The position numbers were made by a program, and so were the translations under genes. The notes beneath the pieces were generated by a model. That model made no database searches. It saw only the letters and a list, made by a program, of their open reading frames with translations, and had not been told where the DNA came from. From Thalassobius sp034670005 (GTDB taxonomy: Bacteria; Pseudomonadota; Alphaproteobacteria; Rhodobacterales; Rhodobacteraceae), in contig NZ_JAXMOH010000002.1 in the NCBI RefSeq assembly GCF_034670005.1, forward strand, positions 434,001 through 498,000: a stretch of 64,000 nucleotides of DNA. The letters are read 5' to 3'. Shown one piece after another: positions 42,857-52,015 of this stretch (positions are counted from its first letter, which is position 1; every line of letters starts with the position of its first letter).

Positions 42857-43501
42857 CTAGCCTTGCGGCTGGGTTTCCAGACCGGCCACCAATTCGGTCA
42901 CACCTTTTGGTGCAGACCCCGGCGCGGACAGTTCCTGTGCGATCACATTGGCGATATGCTGAGTGATCCGCACCTTCTGAGTCAGGCCCTGCTGTTCCGC
43001 CGCCATCGCCTTGGACCCGCCGTAACCGCGCAGATCGGCCTTGACCTCGTGAGTGGGCACGATCACTTCGCCGGTGATCGGGTTGCGCACCGTCATGTTG
43101 AAATCGATCGAATGCACGCCGCCGATGGTATAGCGGGTCTTTTCGGTCAGTGCGTGGAAACGGATCAGGTCGATATCGACCACCACCGGCAATGCGCCAT
43201 CTTCGTTCTTGGTCTGCACACGGGTCAGGCTGTCTTGAAAGATACGGGCGATCTGGGCGTGACGGTCGCCCATCGGATCACCGCGCCAAACGATATCCCC
43301 CATCGGATAGTACATATTTGCTTCGGACACGCGCAGCGAACGCGATACTTTGATATTGTAGTCGGCCACCGCCACGACAGGTGCGGCTGGCGCCATTTGC
43401 GGCATTTCCAGCGGAATATTCCGCGTTGCGGTGTCGATTGACGCGCAGGCCGACAGTCCAAGGCCGATCGCCAACAGTAGTCCGGTACGAATGATCTTCA
43501 T
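42857..43501 (-). CDS. DUF6778 family lipoprotein
   Basis: A 214-residue protein with a lipoprotein signal peptide (MKIIRTGLLLAIGLGLSACA, Cys19), then a domain with RVSEANMYYPMGDIVWRGDP and DIDLIRFHALTEKTRYTIGG. The family is found in Rhodobacteraceae and has no assigned role. A short lysine/arginine-poor tail ends it. It is divergent from edd with 299 bases between starts. Confidence 0.72.
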   Translation of the reverse strand: MKIIRTGLLLAIGLGLSACASIDTATRNIPLEMPQMAPAAPVVAVADYNIKVSRSLRVSEANMYYPMGDIVWRGDPMGDRHAQIARIFQDSLTRVQTKNEDGALPVVVDIDLIRFHALTEKTRYTIGGVHSIDFNMTVRNPITGEVIVPTHEVKADLRGYGGSKAMAAEQQGLTQKVRITQHIANVIAQELSAPGSAPKGVTELVAGLETQPQG

Positions 43502-43746
43502 CTTTCCATCTCCTTAGGCCAGCCCCCAGGCCAATTCGGTATGGTCTTCACTTTCCCGTCGAATTCGGGCGAATTTTAGACAAATTTGGCGCAGAACCGG
43601 GATCATTCCGCGGCATTTCCCTGTTGACCCCGAATGCAACAACTTGTCCGTGCAACCGTTCGTGTGTTTTGCTAGGACAGATACAACACCGATTTTCAAC
43701 AACCGGACCACCGGCCCTGCCAGAGGCTCCCGGCAACATCGCTCTC

Positions 43747-43775
43747 TTGCAGTGTTAACGCTAACAAACTATAGA
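43747..43775 (+). promoter_or_regulatory. edd promoter with LacI-family-like operator in its spacer
   Basis: TTGCAG (43747-43752) and TATAGA (43770-43775) are separated by exactly 17 bases. The near-perfect palindrome TGTTAACGCTAACA (43753-43766; one mismatched pair) fills that spacer, so a bound repressor would block RNA polymerase. Sites of this form are typical of LacI-family sugar regulators. The start point would be near 43782, with GGAG at 43789 before the edd ATG. The rest of 43502-43746 holds the divergent DUF6778 promoter and nothing else recognised. Confidence 0.65.
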
Positions 43776-43800
43776 GTCCTCAAGTCGCGGAGATACCTCT

Positions 43801-45609
43801 ATGTCGCAGCTCAACGATGTCATTTCACGGGTCACCGACCGGATTCGCGAAAGAAGCCTTGAGAGCCGGTCCATCTATCTGGATCGGATGCGACAGGCTG
43901 CCGAGGACGGGCCGCGCCGGGCACATTTGACCTGTGGCAACCAGGCCCATGCCTATGCCGCGATGGGCGCCGACCAACCGGCGCTGATCGCGGCGCGGGC
44001 CCCCAATCTGGGCATTGTGACCGCCTATAACGATATGTTGTCGGCGCATCAGCCGTTCGAAGGCTTTCCCACCCTGATCCGCGACACGGCACGCAACGCC
44101 GGAGCGACAGCGCAGGTTGCGGGCGGCGTACCGGCGATGTGCGATGGGGTGACGCAGGGCCAGGTCGGCATGGAACTGTCCTTGTTTTCGCGCGACGTGA
44201 TCGCTTTGGCCGCCGGGGTGGCACTGTCACATAACACATTCGATGCCGCGATTTACCTCGGTGTCTGCGACAAGATCGTGCCGGGGCTGGTGATCGCGGC
44301 GGCAACGTTCGGGTATCTGCCGGGTATCTTCCTGCCCGCCGGTCCGATGACCAGCGGTCTGCCGAATGACGAAAAAGCCAAGGTTCGCCAGCAATTCGCA
44401 TCCGGCGAAGTGACCCGCGACAGGTTGATGGAAGCTGAAATGGCCTCTTATCACGGACCGGGAACCTGCACTTTCTACGGCACCGCCAATTCCAACCAGA
44501 TGCTGATGGAATTCATGGGGCTGCATTTACCTGGGTCCAGCTTTGTCAATCCCAACACGCCGCTGCGCGATGCACTGACGGTGGCGGGGACGCAACGGGC
44601 GCTGGAAATCACCGGGTTGGGCAACGATTTCCGTCCGGTGTCGCAGGTTCTGGACGAACGCGCCTTCGTCAATGGCATTGTCGGGCTGATGGCGACCGGT
44701 GGATCGACAAATCTGGTGCTGCACCTGCCCGCCATGGCGCGGGCGGCGGGTATTCGGCTGGACCTTGAGGATTTCAACGATATCAGCGCAGTGACCCCGT
44801 TGCTGGCCAAGGTTTATCCGAACGGATTGGCCGACGTGAACCATTTCCATGCCGCAGGCGGTTTGGGTTTCATGATCGGACAATTACTGCAGGCCGGTTT
44901 GCTGCACGAAGATGTCTGCACCGTCGCTGGCGACGGGCTGGCACGCTATACTCAGGACCCCAAGCTGAAAGAGGGCCGTGTTGTCTATGAACCCGGGCCG
45001 CGCGACAGCCTGAACGAAAAAATCCTGCGCCCTTACGATCAGGCGTTTCAGTCCAGCGGCGGCTTGCAGCAGCTTAAGGGCAATCTGGGCCACGGCATCA
45101 TGAAGGTGTCTGCCGTTGATCCCGAACACCGGATGATCGAGGCGCCAGCGCGGGTATTCCACACCCAGGACGCGGTAAAGGACGCGTTCAAGGCGGGCGA
45201 ATTCACCTCGGACACTGTGGTAGTGGTGTGTTTTCAGGGTCCCAAGGCCAACGGCATGCCGGAACTTCACGGGCTGACCCCGACGCTCGCGGTACTGCAG
45301 GATCGCGGGATCAAGGTAGCGCTGGTCACTGACGGGCGAATGTCAGGGGCGTCGGGCAAGGTGCCTGCCGCTATCCATGTCAGCCCCGAAGCTATGGCAG
45401 GGGGCCCGCTGGCGCGTGTCCGGGACGGCGATCTGATCCGGGTCGATGCGGTCACCGGCGTTCTGGAAAACCTCAGTGAAGACTTCGCAGACCGGTCGCC
45501 GTCTCAGCCCGACCTCAGCGGCAACAGCCACGGGATCGGTCGTGAATTGTTCGAAACCTTCCGCCAAAACGTGGGCCTCGCCACCGATGGCGCCGCCGTG
45601 ATTGTTTAG
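43801..45609 (+). CDS. edd: Phosphogluconate dehydratase (Entner-Doudoroff)
   Basis: A 602-residue IlvD/Edd-family dehydratase that converts 6-phosphogluconate to KDPG. Fe-S cluster and active-site regions are visible: CDGVTQGQVGMELSL, GVCDKIVPGLVIAAA, GTCTFYGTANSNQML and GRMSGASGKVPAAIH. Length matches Edd rather than IlvD. It is followed one base later by eda. Transcribed from a promoter with a LacI-type operator. Confidence 0.95.
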   Translation: MSQLNDVISRVTDRIRERSLESRSIYLDRMRQAAEDGPRRAHLTCGNQAHAYAAMGADQPALIAARAPNLGIVTAYNDMLSAHQPFEGFPTLIRDTARNAGATAQVAGGVPAMCDGVTQGQVGMELSLFSRDVIALAAGVALSHNTFDAAIYLGVCDKIVPGLVIAAATFGYLPGIFLPAGPMTSGLPNDEKAKVRQQFASGEVTRDRLMEAEMASYHGPGTCTFYGTANSNQMLMEFMGLHLPGSSFVNPNTPLRDALTVAGTQRALEITGLGNDFRPVSQVLDERAFVNGIVGLMATGGSTNLVLHLPAMARAAGIRLDLEDFNDISAVTPLLAKVYPNGLADVNHFHAAGGLGFMIGQLLQAGLLHEDVCTVAGDGLARYTQDPKLKEGRVVYEPGPRDSLNEKILRPYDQAFQSSGGLQQLKGNLGHGIMKVSAVDPEHRMIEAPARVFHTQDAVKDAFKAGEFTSDTVVVVCFQGPKANGMPELHGLTPTLAVLQDRGIKVALVTDGRMSGASGKVPAAIHVSPEAMAGGPLARVRDGDLIRVDAVTGVLENLSEDFADRSPSQPDLSGNSHGIGRELFETFRQNVGLATDGAAVIV

Positions 45610-45610
45610 G

Positions 45611-46258
45611 ATGACGCCCATGACCCCGCAAGAAGCCAGCAGCATCACCGAATCCCTGTGTCACCGCGCTCCGGTCATTCCGGTGCTGGTGGTTGACGAT
45701 CTGGACACGGCACAACCGCTTGCCGCAGCTCTCGTTGCCGGCGGTCTGACGGTTCTGGAGGTCACTTTGCGCACACCGGTCGCGCTGTCAGTGATTAGAG
45801 AAATGGCGCAAGTTCCCGGCGGAATCGTCGGGGCCGGAACCGTGCTCACACCGGAAGACGCGGAAAACGCCAAGGCGGCAGGCGCGCAATTCGCGGTCTC
45901 ACCCGGCGCGACCGATAAGCTGCTGACAGCCTGCGAAGACATCGGCCTGCCGATCCTGCCCGGGGCTGCCACCGCCACCGAGGCGATGGCGCTGCTGGAA
46001 CGCGGCTACAGCAGCCAGAAATTTTTCCCCGCCGAAGCCTCGGGCGGAGCGGCGATGCTGAAATCGCTTGCCTCGCCGTTACCGCAAATCCTGTTCTGCC
46101 CGACCGGCGGGATCAGCCATGATAATGCACATGAATATCTGGTACTACCGAATGTGGCCTGCGTCGGCGGTAGCTGGGTCGCGCCCAGGGAACTGGTTCA
46201 GACCGGCCATTGGGGCGGGATCACCGATTTGGCGGCAGCGGCCAGCCGATTGCGGTAA
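45611..46258 (+). CDS. eda: KDPG/KHG aldolase (Entner-Doudoroff)
   Basis: A 215-residue aldolase that splits KDPG into pyruvate and glyceraldehyde 3-phosphate. The Schiff-base lysine is Lys137 in SSQKFFPAEASGG; the catalytic Glu is in TVLEVTLRTPVAL. ATG 45611 is one base after the edd stop; ATG 45620 is an alternative. With edd it forms the full Entner-Doudoroff lower branch, the main glycolytic route in many roseobacters. Confidence 0.95.
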   Translation: MTPMTPQEASSITESLCHRAPVIPVLVVDDLDTAQPLAAALVAGGLTVLEVTLRTPVALSVIREMAQVPGGIVGAGTVLTPEDAENAKAAGAQFAVSPGATDKLLTACEDIGLPILPGAATATEAMALLERGYSSQKFFPAEASGGAAMLKSLASPLPQILFCPTGGISHDNAHEYLVLPNVACVGGSWVAPRELVQTGHWGGITDLAAAASRLR

Positions 46259-46264
46259 ACCGGC

Positions 46265-46534
46265 TTAACCTCCACGCCGCGCGCGCCAGCCTCCGCGGCG
46301 TTTCGGGCCGGTCATCTGCCCCTGCCCTTCGCGCAGCACCATCATCATCGGATGATCGACCGGTTGCTGCGCATAGCGCGCGATCAATTGCTGCAACGCA
46401 TCCTGATTATCGACTCCATCGTTCAGGCTCAGCGCCCAATCGAGGAAAATAGACCGGCATTCGGGTTCCGCGATCCCGTCGATCCGGAAACTTTCCCGGA
46501 TCAGTCCTTTTGGGTCGAACGGGTCCAGTGTCAT
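46265..46534 (-). CDS. Small conserved-looking protein downstream of glnE
   Basis: An 89-residue protein (MTLDPFDPKGLIRESFRIDG then CRSIFLDWALSL) ending in a Gly/Arg-rich basic tail. The start overlaps the glnE stop as ATGA, which supports real translation. I recall similar proteins after glnE or as free genes in other Rhodobacteraceae; no domain is recognised. It may be a helper or RNA-binding protein; unknown. Confidence 0.68.
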   Translation of the reverse strand: MTLDPFDPKGLIRESFRIDGIAEPECRSIFLDWALSLNDGVDNQDALQQLIARYAQQPVDHPMMMVLREGQGQMTGPKRRGGWRARRGG

Positions 46535-49323
46535 ATCGATACCGACAGATCGCGCGCCAGTGCCGCATTGATGATCGCGCCAGCGGCTGCGGATTTCGCC
46601 TTCAGTTCGGCGAGCAGGGTTTCAACGTCCGGCGCATCGGTTTCGCGCAACAGCATTGCGCTGCCGCCCTGGCCTATCGTGTCAGGGTTCAGTGGTTTGT
46701 CACTCAGCAATTTCGATACCATCTGCAATTTCCAACACAGTTGATAAGACGCGATCAGCGCACCGCGTTCCTGTTGCAGAAGCCAACCGCCGCGCACCGC
46801 ATCATCCAACGCTTCGGGCACCGACTGGGCGCATGTGCCAAAGATCACCGCGCTGGCCTGCGCCATCAGTTCGATATCCTGTAAACGACCGGGGCCAAGC
46901 TTGGCGTCCCACGGGCCGGAGGACGTTTTCGCAGCCGCGATCTTGCCACGCATATCTATCATATCCGCGATCACCTTAGCAGCCTCATGCGGCGAAGTTA
47001 GAACGTCGCGCCGCACCTGTTCCACATCATTTGCGACCTCCCGGTCACCGGCAACGGCACGGGCACGGGTCAGCGCCAGATGTTCCCAGGTCCAGGCCTC
47101 TGTCAGCTGATAATCGCGGAAACTGGCCAGGCTTGTGGCCACCGGCCCCTGAGTGCCCGAAGGCCTGAGCCGCATGTCGATTTCATAGAGCCGCCCTTCG
47201 GGCAGCAGGGCCGTGACAGCGGTGACCATCGCTTGGGTCAGCCTTGCGTAATAGGCGCGCGTGGCCAATGGGCGGCGACCGTCGGAACTGTCCACCCCAT
47301 CGGCATCGTAGATCACGATGAGATCGAGATCCGAAGTGGCGTTCAGCCGCCGCGCACCAAGCGACCCCATGCCCAGAACCATCGCGCCACGCCCCGGGCA
47401 ATCACCGTGTTTCAGGGCAAATTGCGCCACCACTTCGGGCCAAAGCGCGGCCAGAACCGCCTCGGCCAGATCAGCATATTGACCCGCCGCGCCATCGGCG
47501 TCGACCAAGCCGCGCAGGTGATGCACACCGATCCGAAAATGCCATTCCTTGGCCCATCGCCGGGTCAGGTCGAGTTTGCGTTCATAATCCGGCTCGATGC
47601 TCAACTGTTCGGCCAAGTCATCGCGCAACCGGGACAGACCGGGCCAATCGGCAAAGAAATCGCCACCGATCACCGCGTCGAAAACAGACGAATTGCGCGA
47701 CAGGAAGACCGCCAGTCGGGGGGCGGTCCCGGCGATATCGACCAGCAGGTCGATCAGTTGCGGGTTGGCTTCGAACAGCGACAACAGCTGCACCCCCGCA
47801 GGCAATCCGGCCAGAAATCCGTCGAGCGCATGCAGCGCTTCGTCGGGTTTGGCGGCGCGGGCCAGTTGCTGAAACAGGCGCGGCTTGATCCGGTCGAATA
47901 TTTCCACCGCCCGCGACGACCGCAATGCCGGATAGCTGCGCCAGCGCTGCACGACTTCGCGGTTTACCGGGTCCAGATCAGGGGGTCCGGCAGGCGATGC
48001 GGCGTCGGGGGCAAAAAAGCCTTCGGTCAGATCATGCACCTGTTCCAGCCGTTGCCGCAGATCGGTTTTCAATTCGTCCAGATCGCGGCCCAGAAAACAG
48101 GCGATGCGCTGCATCCCCTCATGGCTGTTCGGCAAAGCATGGGTCTGGGCATCGTTGACCATTTGGATGCGGTGTTCGACCTGACGGTGGAACCGGTAGT
48201 GATCAGTCAGTTTTTCTGCCGCGTCCTGGCCAATCCAGCCCTTTTCGGACAGTATCCGCAGCCCTTCTACCGTGCCGCGCACCCGCAGATCAGGGTCGCG
48301 CCCGCCCGCGATCAATTGTCGGGTCTGGGTAAAAAATTCAATCTCGCGGATGCCGCCCCGGCCCAGCTTCATGTTGTGGCCATAAATATCCAGCTTGCCG
48401 CCCAGACCTTTGTGTTCGCGGATACGCAGGCGCATGTCATGGGCGTCCTGAATCGCTGCGAAGTCCAGATGTTTGCGCCAGACGAAGGGGCGCAGGGTTT
48501 TCAAGAATGCCTTCCCTGCCTCAATGTCGCCCGCAGCCGGGCGCGCCTTGATATAAGCAGCGCGTTCCCAGGTTCGCCCGACGCTTTCGTAATAGGTTTC
48601 CGCCGCTGTCATCGCCATGCAGACCGGAGTGACCGACGGATCGGGGCGCAACCGCAAATCGGTACGGAAAACATAGCCTTCGGCGGTCAGATCCGACAGC
48701 ATGGTGGCCATTTTTCGCGTCGCCCGCACCAAAGACGCCCGCGCTTCGTGATAATCCGCGCGGTCATAGCGGCTTTCGTCAAACAGGCAGATCAGGTCGA
48801 TATCCGACGAATAGTTCAGTTCGTACGCGCCCATCTTTCCCATCGCAAACACCGCCATGTGACCGGCGGTTTCGATATCGTCTTCGGTTGCGCCAGGCAG
48901 TTTCCCACGTTTGATTTCCGCCGCCACCGTTGCTTGCAATGCCAATTGGCAAGCCGTATCAGCCAGACGGGTCAGGGTTCCGGTGACTTGTTCCAGCGTC
49001 CAGACCCCGGCGCAATCTGCCAGTCCTGTCAGCAGTGCAATGCGTCTTTTGGCCTGACGCAACGCGTTGGCCAACTGGTCCGGTGGGCAGCCCCGCAATT
49101 GGGTAAACAAGTGATCGACCGCGTCTTCGGGAGCGTCGAGCGCAGGTAGGATCCAATCGCGTTCCTTTTCCATCAGCGATTTAAGATAAGGGCTGCATCC
49201 AGCCACCCCGCGCATCAACGCCGACAGCTCCGGCGTCAGGTCGGGAAACAGGTCAAGCGCTTCGTTGCCACGGTCGGGGTCGAAGGCGATGGGCTGGTGG
49301 ATCATCCGGGATGCAAAATTCAT
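46531..49323 (-). CDS. glnE: Glutamine synthetase adenylyltransferase/adenylyl-removing enzyme
   Basis: A 930-residue bifunctional enzyme with two nucleotidyltransferase domains. The N-terminal GxGxDxD-like site is in AYELNYSSDIDLICLFD and the C-terminal one in GARRLNATSDLDLIVIYD. It adds or removes AMP on glutamine synthetase in answer to PII. The ATG at 49323 gives MNFASRMIHQP; a TTG twelve codons upstream is less likely. It is divergent from the YbaK-type gene. Confidence 0.94.
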   Translation of the reverse strand: MNFASRMIHQPIAFDPDRGNEALDLFPDLTPELSALMRGVAGCSPYLKSLMEKERDWILPALDAPEDAVDHLFTQLRGCPPDQLANALRQAKRRIALLTGLADCAGVWTLEQVTGTLTRLADTACQLALQATVAAEIKRGKLPGATEDDIETAGHMAVFAMGKMGAYELNYSSDIDLICLFDESRYDRADYHEARASLVRATRKMATMLSDLTAEGYVFRTDLRLRPDPSVTPVCMAMTAAETYYESVGRTWERAAYIKARPAAGDIEAGKAFLKTLRPFVWRKHLDFAAIQDAHDMRLRIREHKGLGGKLDIYGHNMKLGRGGIREIEFFTQTRQLIAGGRDPDLRVRGTVEGLRILSEKGWIGQDAAEKLTDHYRFHRQVEHRIQMVNDAQTHALPNSHEGMQRIACFLGRDLDELKTDLRQRLEQVHDLTEGFFAPDAASPAGPPDLDPVNREVVQRWRSYPALRSSRAVEIFDRIKPRLFQQLARAAKPDEALHALDGFLAGLPAGVQLLSLFEANPQLIDLLVDIAGTAPRLAVFLSRNSSVFDAVIGGDFFADWPGLSRLRDDLAEQLSIEPDYERKLDLTRRWAKEWHFRIGVHHLRGLVDADGAAGQYADLAEAVLAALWPEVVAQFALKHGDCPGRGAMVLGMGSLGARRLNATSDLDLIVIYDADGVDSSDGRRPLATRAYYARLTQAMVTAVTALLPEGRLYEIDMRLRPSGTQGPVATSLASFRDYQLTEAWTWEHLALTRARAVAGDREVANDVEQVRRDVLTSPHEAAKVIADMIDMRGKIAAAKTSSGPWDAKLGPGRLQDIELMAQASAVIFGTCAQSVPEALDDAVRGGWLLQQERGALIASYQLCWKLQMVSKLLSDKPLNPDTIGQGGSAMLLRETDAPDVETLLAELKAKSAAAGAIINAALARDLSVSI

Positions 49324-49467
49324 GGTCGCAAGTTGTATCGTCGCGTCCGTGCAGGTCAATGACAGGGATCAATCTGACGGACGAATTGTAGCCGGTCCCC
49401 ACCGGGCTGGCCGCCCGTATCCATCTGCGGTATCGGTAAGATAATCCGTCTACCGAAAGGCCCTTCA

Positions 49468-49935
49468 ATGAGCAAAAGCCTCAAACGTGTGAAAAAAGCG
49501 CTGCAAGACGCCGGTATCGAGACCGAGATCAAAGAACTGGGATTGGCGCGCACCGCGCAACAAGCCGCGGATGTGGCCGGGTGCGAACTCGACCAGATTG
49601 CCAAGTCGATGATCTTCAAAGGCGAAAAGAGTGGCGAAGCAATCCTGTTCCTGACCGCAGGCGGCAATCAGGTCGATACCGCCAAAGCCAGCGCGGTGGC
49701 AGGTGAAGCTTTGGGCAAAGCGGATGCGGCGCTGATCCGGGCCCAGACCGGGTTTGCCATCGGTGGTGTCGCACCGGTCGGGCATCTCAATCCGATCCGC
49801 GCCTTTCTTGATCCGCGGCTACTGGAGTTTGACACGATCTGGGCAGCCGCAGGCACGCCACACCATATTTTTGAACTTCACCCACGCGAACTTCCCCGCC
49901 TAACAGGATCACAAGTCGCTGACTTTACTTGTTAA
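49468..49935 (+). CDS. YbaK/EbsC family aminoacyl-tRNA deacylase
   Basis: A 155-residue protein of the YbaK/ProX editing family, which removes wrong amino acids from tRNA. DQIAKSMIFKGEKSGEAILF and TGFAIGGVAPVGHLNPIRAF are the signature blocks. GAAAGG lies before the ATG. It probably hydrolyses Cys-tRNA(Pro) or similar; the exact pair is uncertain. Monocistronic, divergent from glnE. Confidence 0.87.
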   Translation: MSKSLKRVKKALQDAGIETEIKELGLARTAQQAADVAGCELDQIAKSMIFKGEKSGEAILFLTAGGNQVDTAKASAVAGEALGKADAALIRAQTGFAIGGVAPVGHLNPIRAFLDPRLLEFDTIWAAAGTPHHIFELHPRELPRLTGSQVADFTC

Positions 49936-49955
49936 ATTGAAGTAATGTAAAAATC

Positions 49956-50021
49956 TTTCACATTTTGTCTTGCAAAACAATCCGACAGTGCCAATCTATT
50001 CAATGTGAAAGACATTCACAT
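49956..50021. promoter_or_regulatory. TGTGAA/TTCACA motif cluster upstream of DUF2852 gene
   Basis: TTTCACAT lies at 49956-49963 and an inverted repeat with arms ATGTGAA (50003-50009) and TTCACAT (50015-50021) lies about 40 bases on, in an AT-rich stretch just before the DUF2852 gene. Three copies in 66 bases suggest a regulator-binding region. The regulator is unknown. Confidence 0.4.
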
Positions 50022-50043
50022 AGACATAATGATGGAGAGATTA

Positions 50044-50472
50044 ATGACACCCGCCGCCGCCTATTCTTCCGCGTCTCATGACCGCATGGGTTGGCTGTCC
50101 AGATCCGAGGCCTGGCTTGATAGCAAAGGCAAAGGGGCTTGGATTGCAGCCATGGTCTTGGGCTTTGTATTTTTCTGGCCTGTTGGCCTCGCCCTTCTCT
50201 TTTACATGATCTGGAGCAAACAGATGTTCGGCAAGAACTGCAAACACCGCGCCCACCGTACGCAGCACGGGTTTCATGCGATGAAATCCAGCGGCAACAC
50301 CGCCTTTGACGCCTACAAGGCCGACACCCTGCGTCGGCTCGAACATGAACAGGACGATTTCGAAGCCTTCCTGCAGCGCCTGCGCGATGCCAAGGACAAG
50401 GCCGAATTCGACGAGTTCATGGATGAACGCGCCAAGACCGCCGCAACCGAGCGCGCAGACGAAGACGCGTAG
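50044..50472 (+). CDS. DUF2852 membrane protein
   Basis: A 142-residue protein with one strong membrane segment (GAWIAAMVLGFVFFWPVGLA) followed by LFYMIWSKQMFG and a long charged helical C-terminus (AYKADTLRRLEHEQDDFEAF). DUF2852 proteins are common in alphaproteobacteria with no known function. ATG 50044 is chosen because GGAGAG precedes it; a GTG at 50005 would start within the inverted repeat. Ends with a terminator. Confidence 0.82.
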   Translation: MTPAAAYSSASHDRMGWLSRSEAWLDSKGKGAWIAAMVLGFVFFWPVGLALLFYMIWSKQMFGKNCKHRAHRTQHGFHAMKSSGNTAFDAYKADTLRRLEHEQDDFEAFLQRLRDAKDKAEFDEFMDERAKTAATERADEDA

Positions 50473-50490
50473 TCCAAGTCCCCCAAAGAT

Positions 50491-50521
50491 CGGTCCGGGC
50501 AGTGTCCGGGCCGGTTTTTTT
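50491..50521 (+). terminator. Intrinsic terminator after DUF2852 gene
   Basis: Eight-base-pair stem CGGTCCGG/CCGGGCCG (one G-T pair) with a seven-base loop, followed by seven T residues (50515-50521). It lies just before the RDD gene's ribosome-binding site. Confidence 0.85.
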
Positions 50522-50538
50522 CAAGAAAGGATACCAAG

Positions 50539-50988
50539 ATGAGCCAGGTTGACTGGCACCTGCCAGATCCGCACACCCAGCCGGAATTTTACGATGACGT
50601 GGCGTTGAAACGGTTGATCGCCTTCGTGGTCGATACGGTTCTGATCGCCCTGATCTGCGTAGCGATCCTGCCCTTCACCGCTTTTACCGGGATCTTTTTC
50701 TTTCCATTTCTGATGTTTGTGGTCGGTTTTGCCTATCGTGTAATCACCCTTGCAAATGGGTCTGCAACATTGGGCATGCGCCTGACTGCGATCGAATTTC
50801 GCAACCAGCATGGTCAGCGTTTCGATCTGACCTTGGCCTTCCTGCATACGCTGGGATTGAGCGTTTCTTTTGCGATCCCGATCCTGCAAGTGGTTTCGGC
50901 AGTCCTGATGGCCACAACCGAACGCGGCCAGGGTCTGAGCGATAATGTGCTGGGAACGGTCGCGCTGAACCGGGCAGCACGACGCTAA
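50539..50988 (+). CDS. RDD family membrane protein
   Basis: A 149-residue protein with the RDD motif region VALKRLIAFVVDTVLIALIC and two to three further membrane segments. LANGSATLGMRLTAIEFRNQ is a typical second-half block. The family may move ions or help membrane stress; role here unknown. AAGAAAGGA precedes the ATG. Confidence 0.82.
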   Translation: MSQVDWHLPDPHTQPEFYDDVALKRLIAFVVDTVLIALICVAILPFTAFTGIFFFPFLMFVVGFAYRVITLANGSATLGMRLTAIEFRNQHGQRFDLTLAFLHTLGLSVSFAIPILQVVSAVLMATTERGQGLSDNVLGTVALNRAARR

Positions 50989-51105
50989 TACACTGAAAAT
51001 GTGTATCTAATTTCGTTTTCTCCGGTTTAGCATTGTCAAAACATCGACTCTTGGCGCAGCGGCAATTGGCTGATATCTTTGACGCGATTTCAGTTATTGG
51101 GCACC

Positions 51106-51930
51106 ATGCGACATACTTTACCCCTTGCTCCTCAGTTTTATGTGACTGCGCCACAGCCTTGCCCCTATCTGGCCGACCGGATGGAGCGCAAGCTGTTTAC
51201 AGCGCTGCAGGGGGATGCCGCCAACCTGCTGAACGACAGCCTGTCGCAACAGGGTTTCCGGCGTTCACAGAACGTGCTTTACCGCCCGTCCTGCACCGAT
51301 TGCGCCGCCTGCCTGTCGGCGCGGATCCGGGTCGACGGCTTTCAGCCGAACAAAAGCCAGCGCCGTACTTGGAAGCGTAATGCCAATCTCGTGCGCCGGG
51401 CGACATCACCCTGGGCCACCGAAGAACAATACGATCTGTTCCGACGCTATCTGGACAGCCGCCATGCCGATGGCGGCATGGCCGATATGGATGTATTCGA
51501 ATTCGCTGCCATGGTCGAAGAAACACCGATCAGAACCCGGGTGGTGGAGTATGTCGACAGCGATACCAACAAACTGGCGGCCGTTTGCCTGACCGACCTG
51601 TTGTCCGACGGAACCAGCATGGTCTATTCCTTCTACGACCCCAAACGCCAGCGCGACAGTCTGGGCACCTATGTGATCCTCGATCATATCGAAATCGCCC
51701 GCGAATCCGGGCTGCCCTATGTCTATCTGGGCTACTGGGTTCAGGGCAGCGGCAAGATGGGCTACAAATCCCGCTTTTCCGGGTTGGAAGTGTTCAAGTC
51801 CGGTCGCTGGGAACCATTCCAGGGTGAAGAGGCTTATTCGCCCGAACTGCACCCCCTGTCGACTGATCCGATTGCTGAACAGGTCGCAAATATCTCGCTT
51901 CCCGATCTCAGCCATCCAGTGAAGCGCTAA
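51106..51930 (+). CDS. bpt: Aspartate/glutamate leucyltransferase (N-degron pathway)
   Basis: A 274-residue bacterial leucyltransferase related to eukaryotic arginyltransferase. Start MRHTLPLAPQFYVTAPQPCP; Cys blocks CPYL and CTDCAACLSARI; YDPKRQRDSLGTYVILDHIE and YVYLGYWVQGSGKMGYKSRF near the end. It adds leucine to proteins with N-terminal Asp or Glu, marking them for ClpS/ClpAP. The ATG at 51106 matches homologues. Confidence 0.92.
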   Translation: MRHTLPLAPQFYVTAPQPCPYLADRMERKLFTALQGDAANLLNDSLSQQGFRRSQNVLYRPSCTDCAACLSARIRVDGFQPNKSQRRTWKRNANLVRRATSPWATEEQYDLFRRYLDSRHADGGMADMDVFEFAAMVEETPIRTRVVEYVDSDTNKLAAVCLTDLLSDGTSMVYSFYDPKRQRDSLGTYVILDHIEIARESGLPYVYLGYWVQGSGKMGYKSRFSGLEVFKSGRWEPFQGEEAYSPELHPLSTDPIAEQVANISLPDLSHPVKR

Positions 51931-52015
51931 GCGACATAAATCGATTCCCGGAGATGGATTTTCGCGGTTTTGATCTAGCTTGTTGCGGTACCAACCGGAC
52001 GAATTCCTGGGATGA

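Noticed and set aside
47080..49149. 689-codon plus-strand frame inside glnE
   Set aside because: Shadow of glnE, which is intact with two nucleotidyltransferase domains.
50005..50043. GTG start for the DUF2852 protein
   Set aside because: It lies inside the inverted repeat and has no ribosome-binding site; ATG 50044 has GGAGAG.
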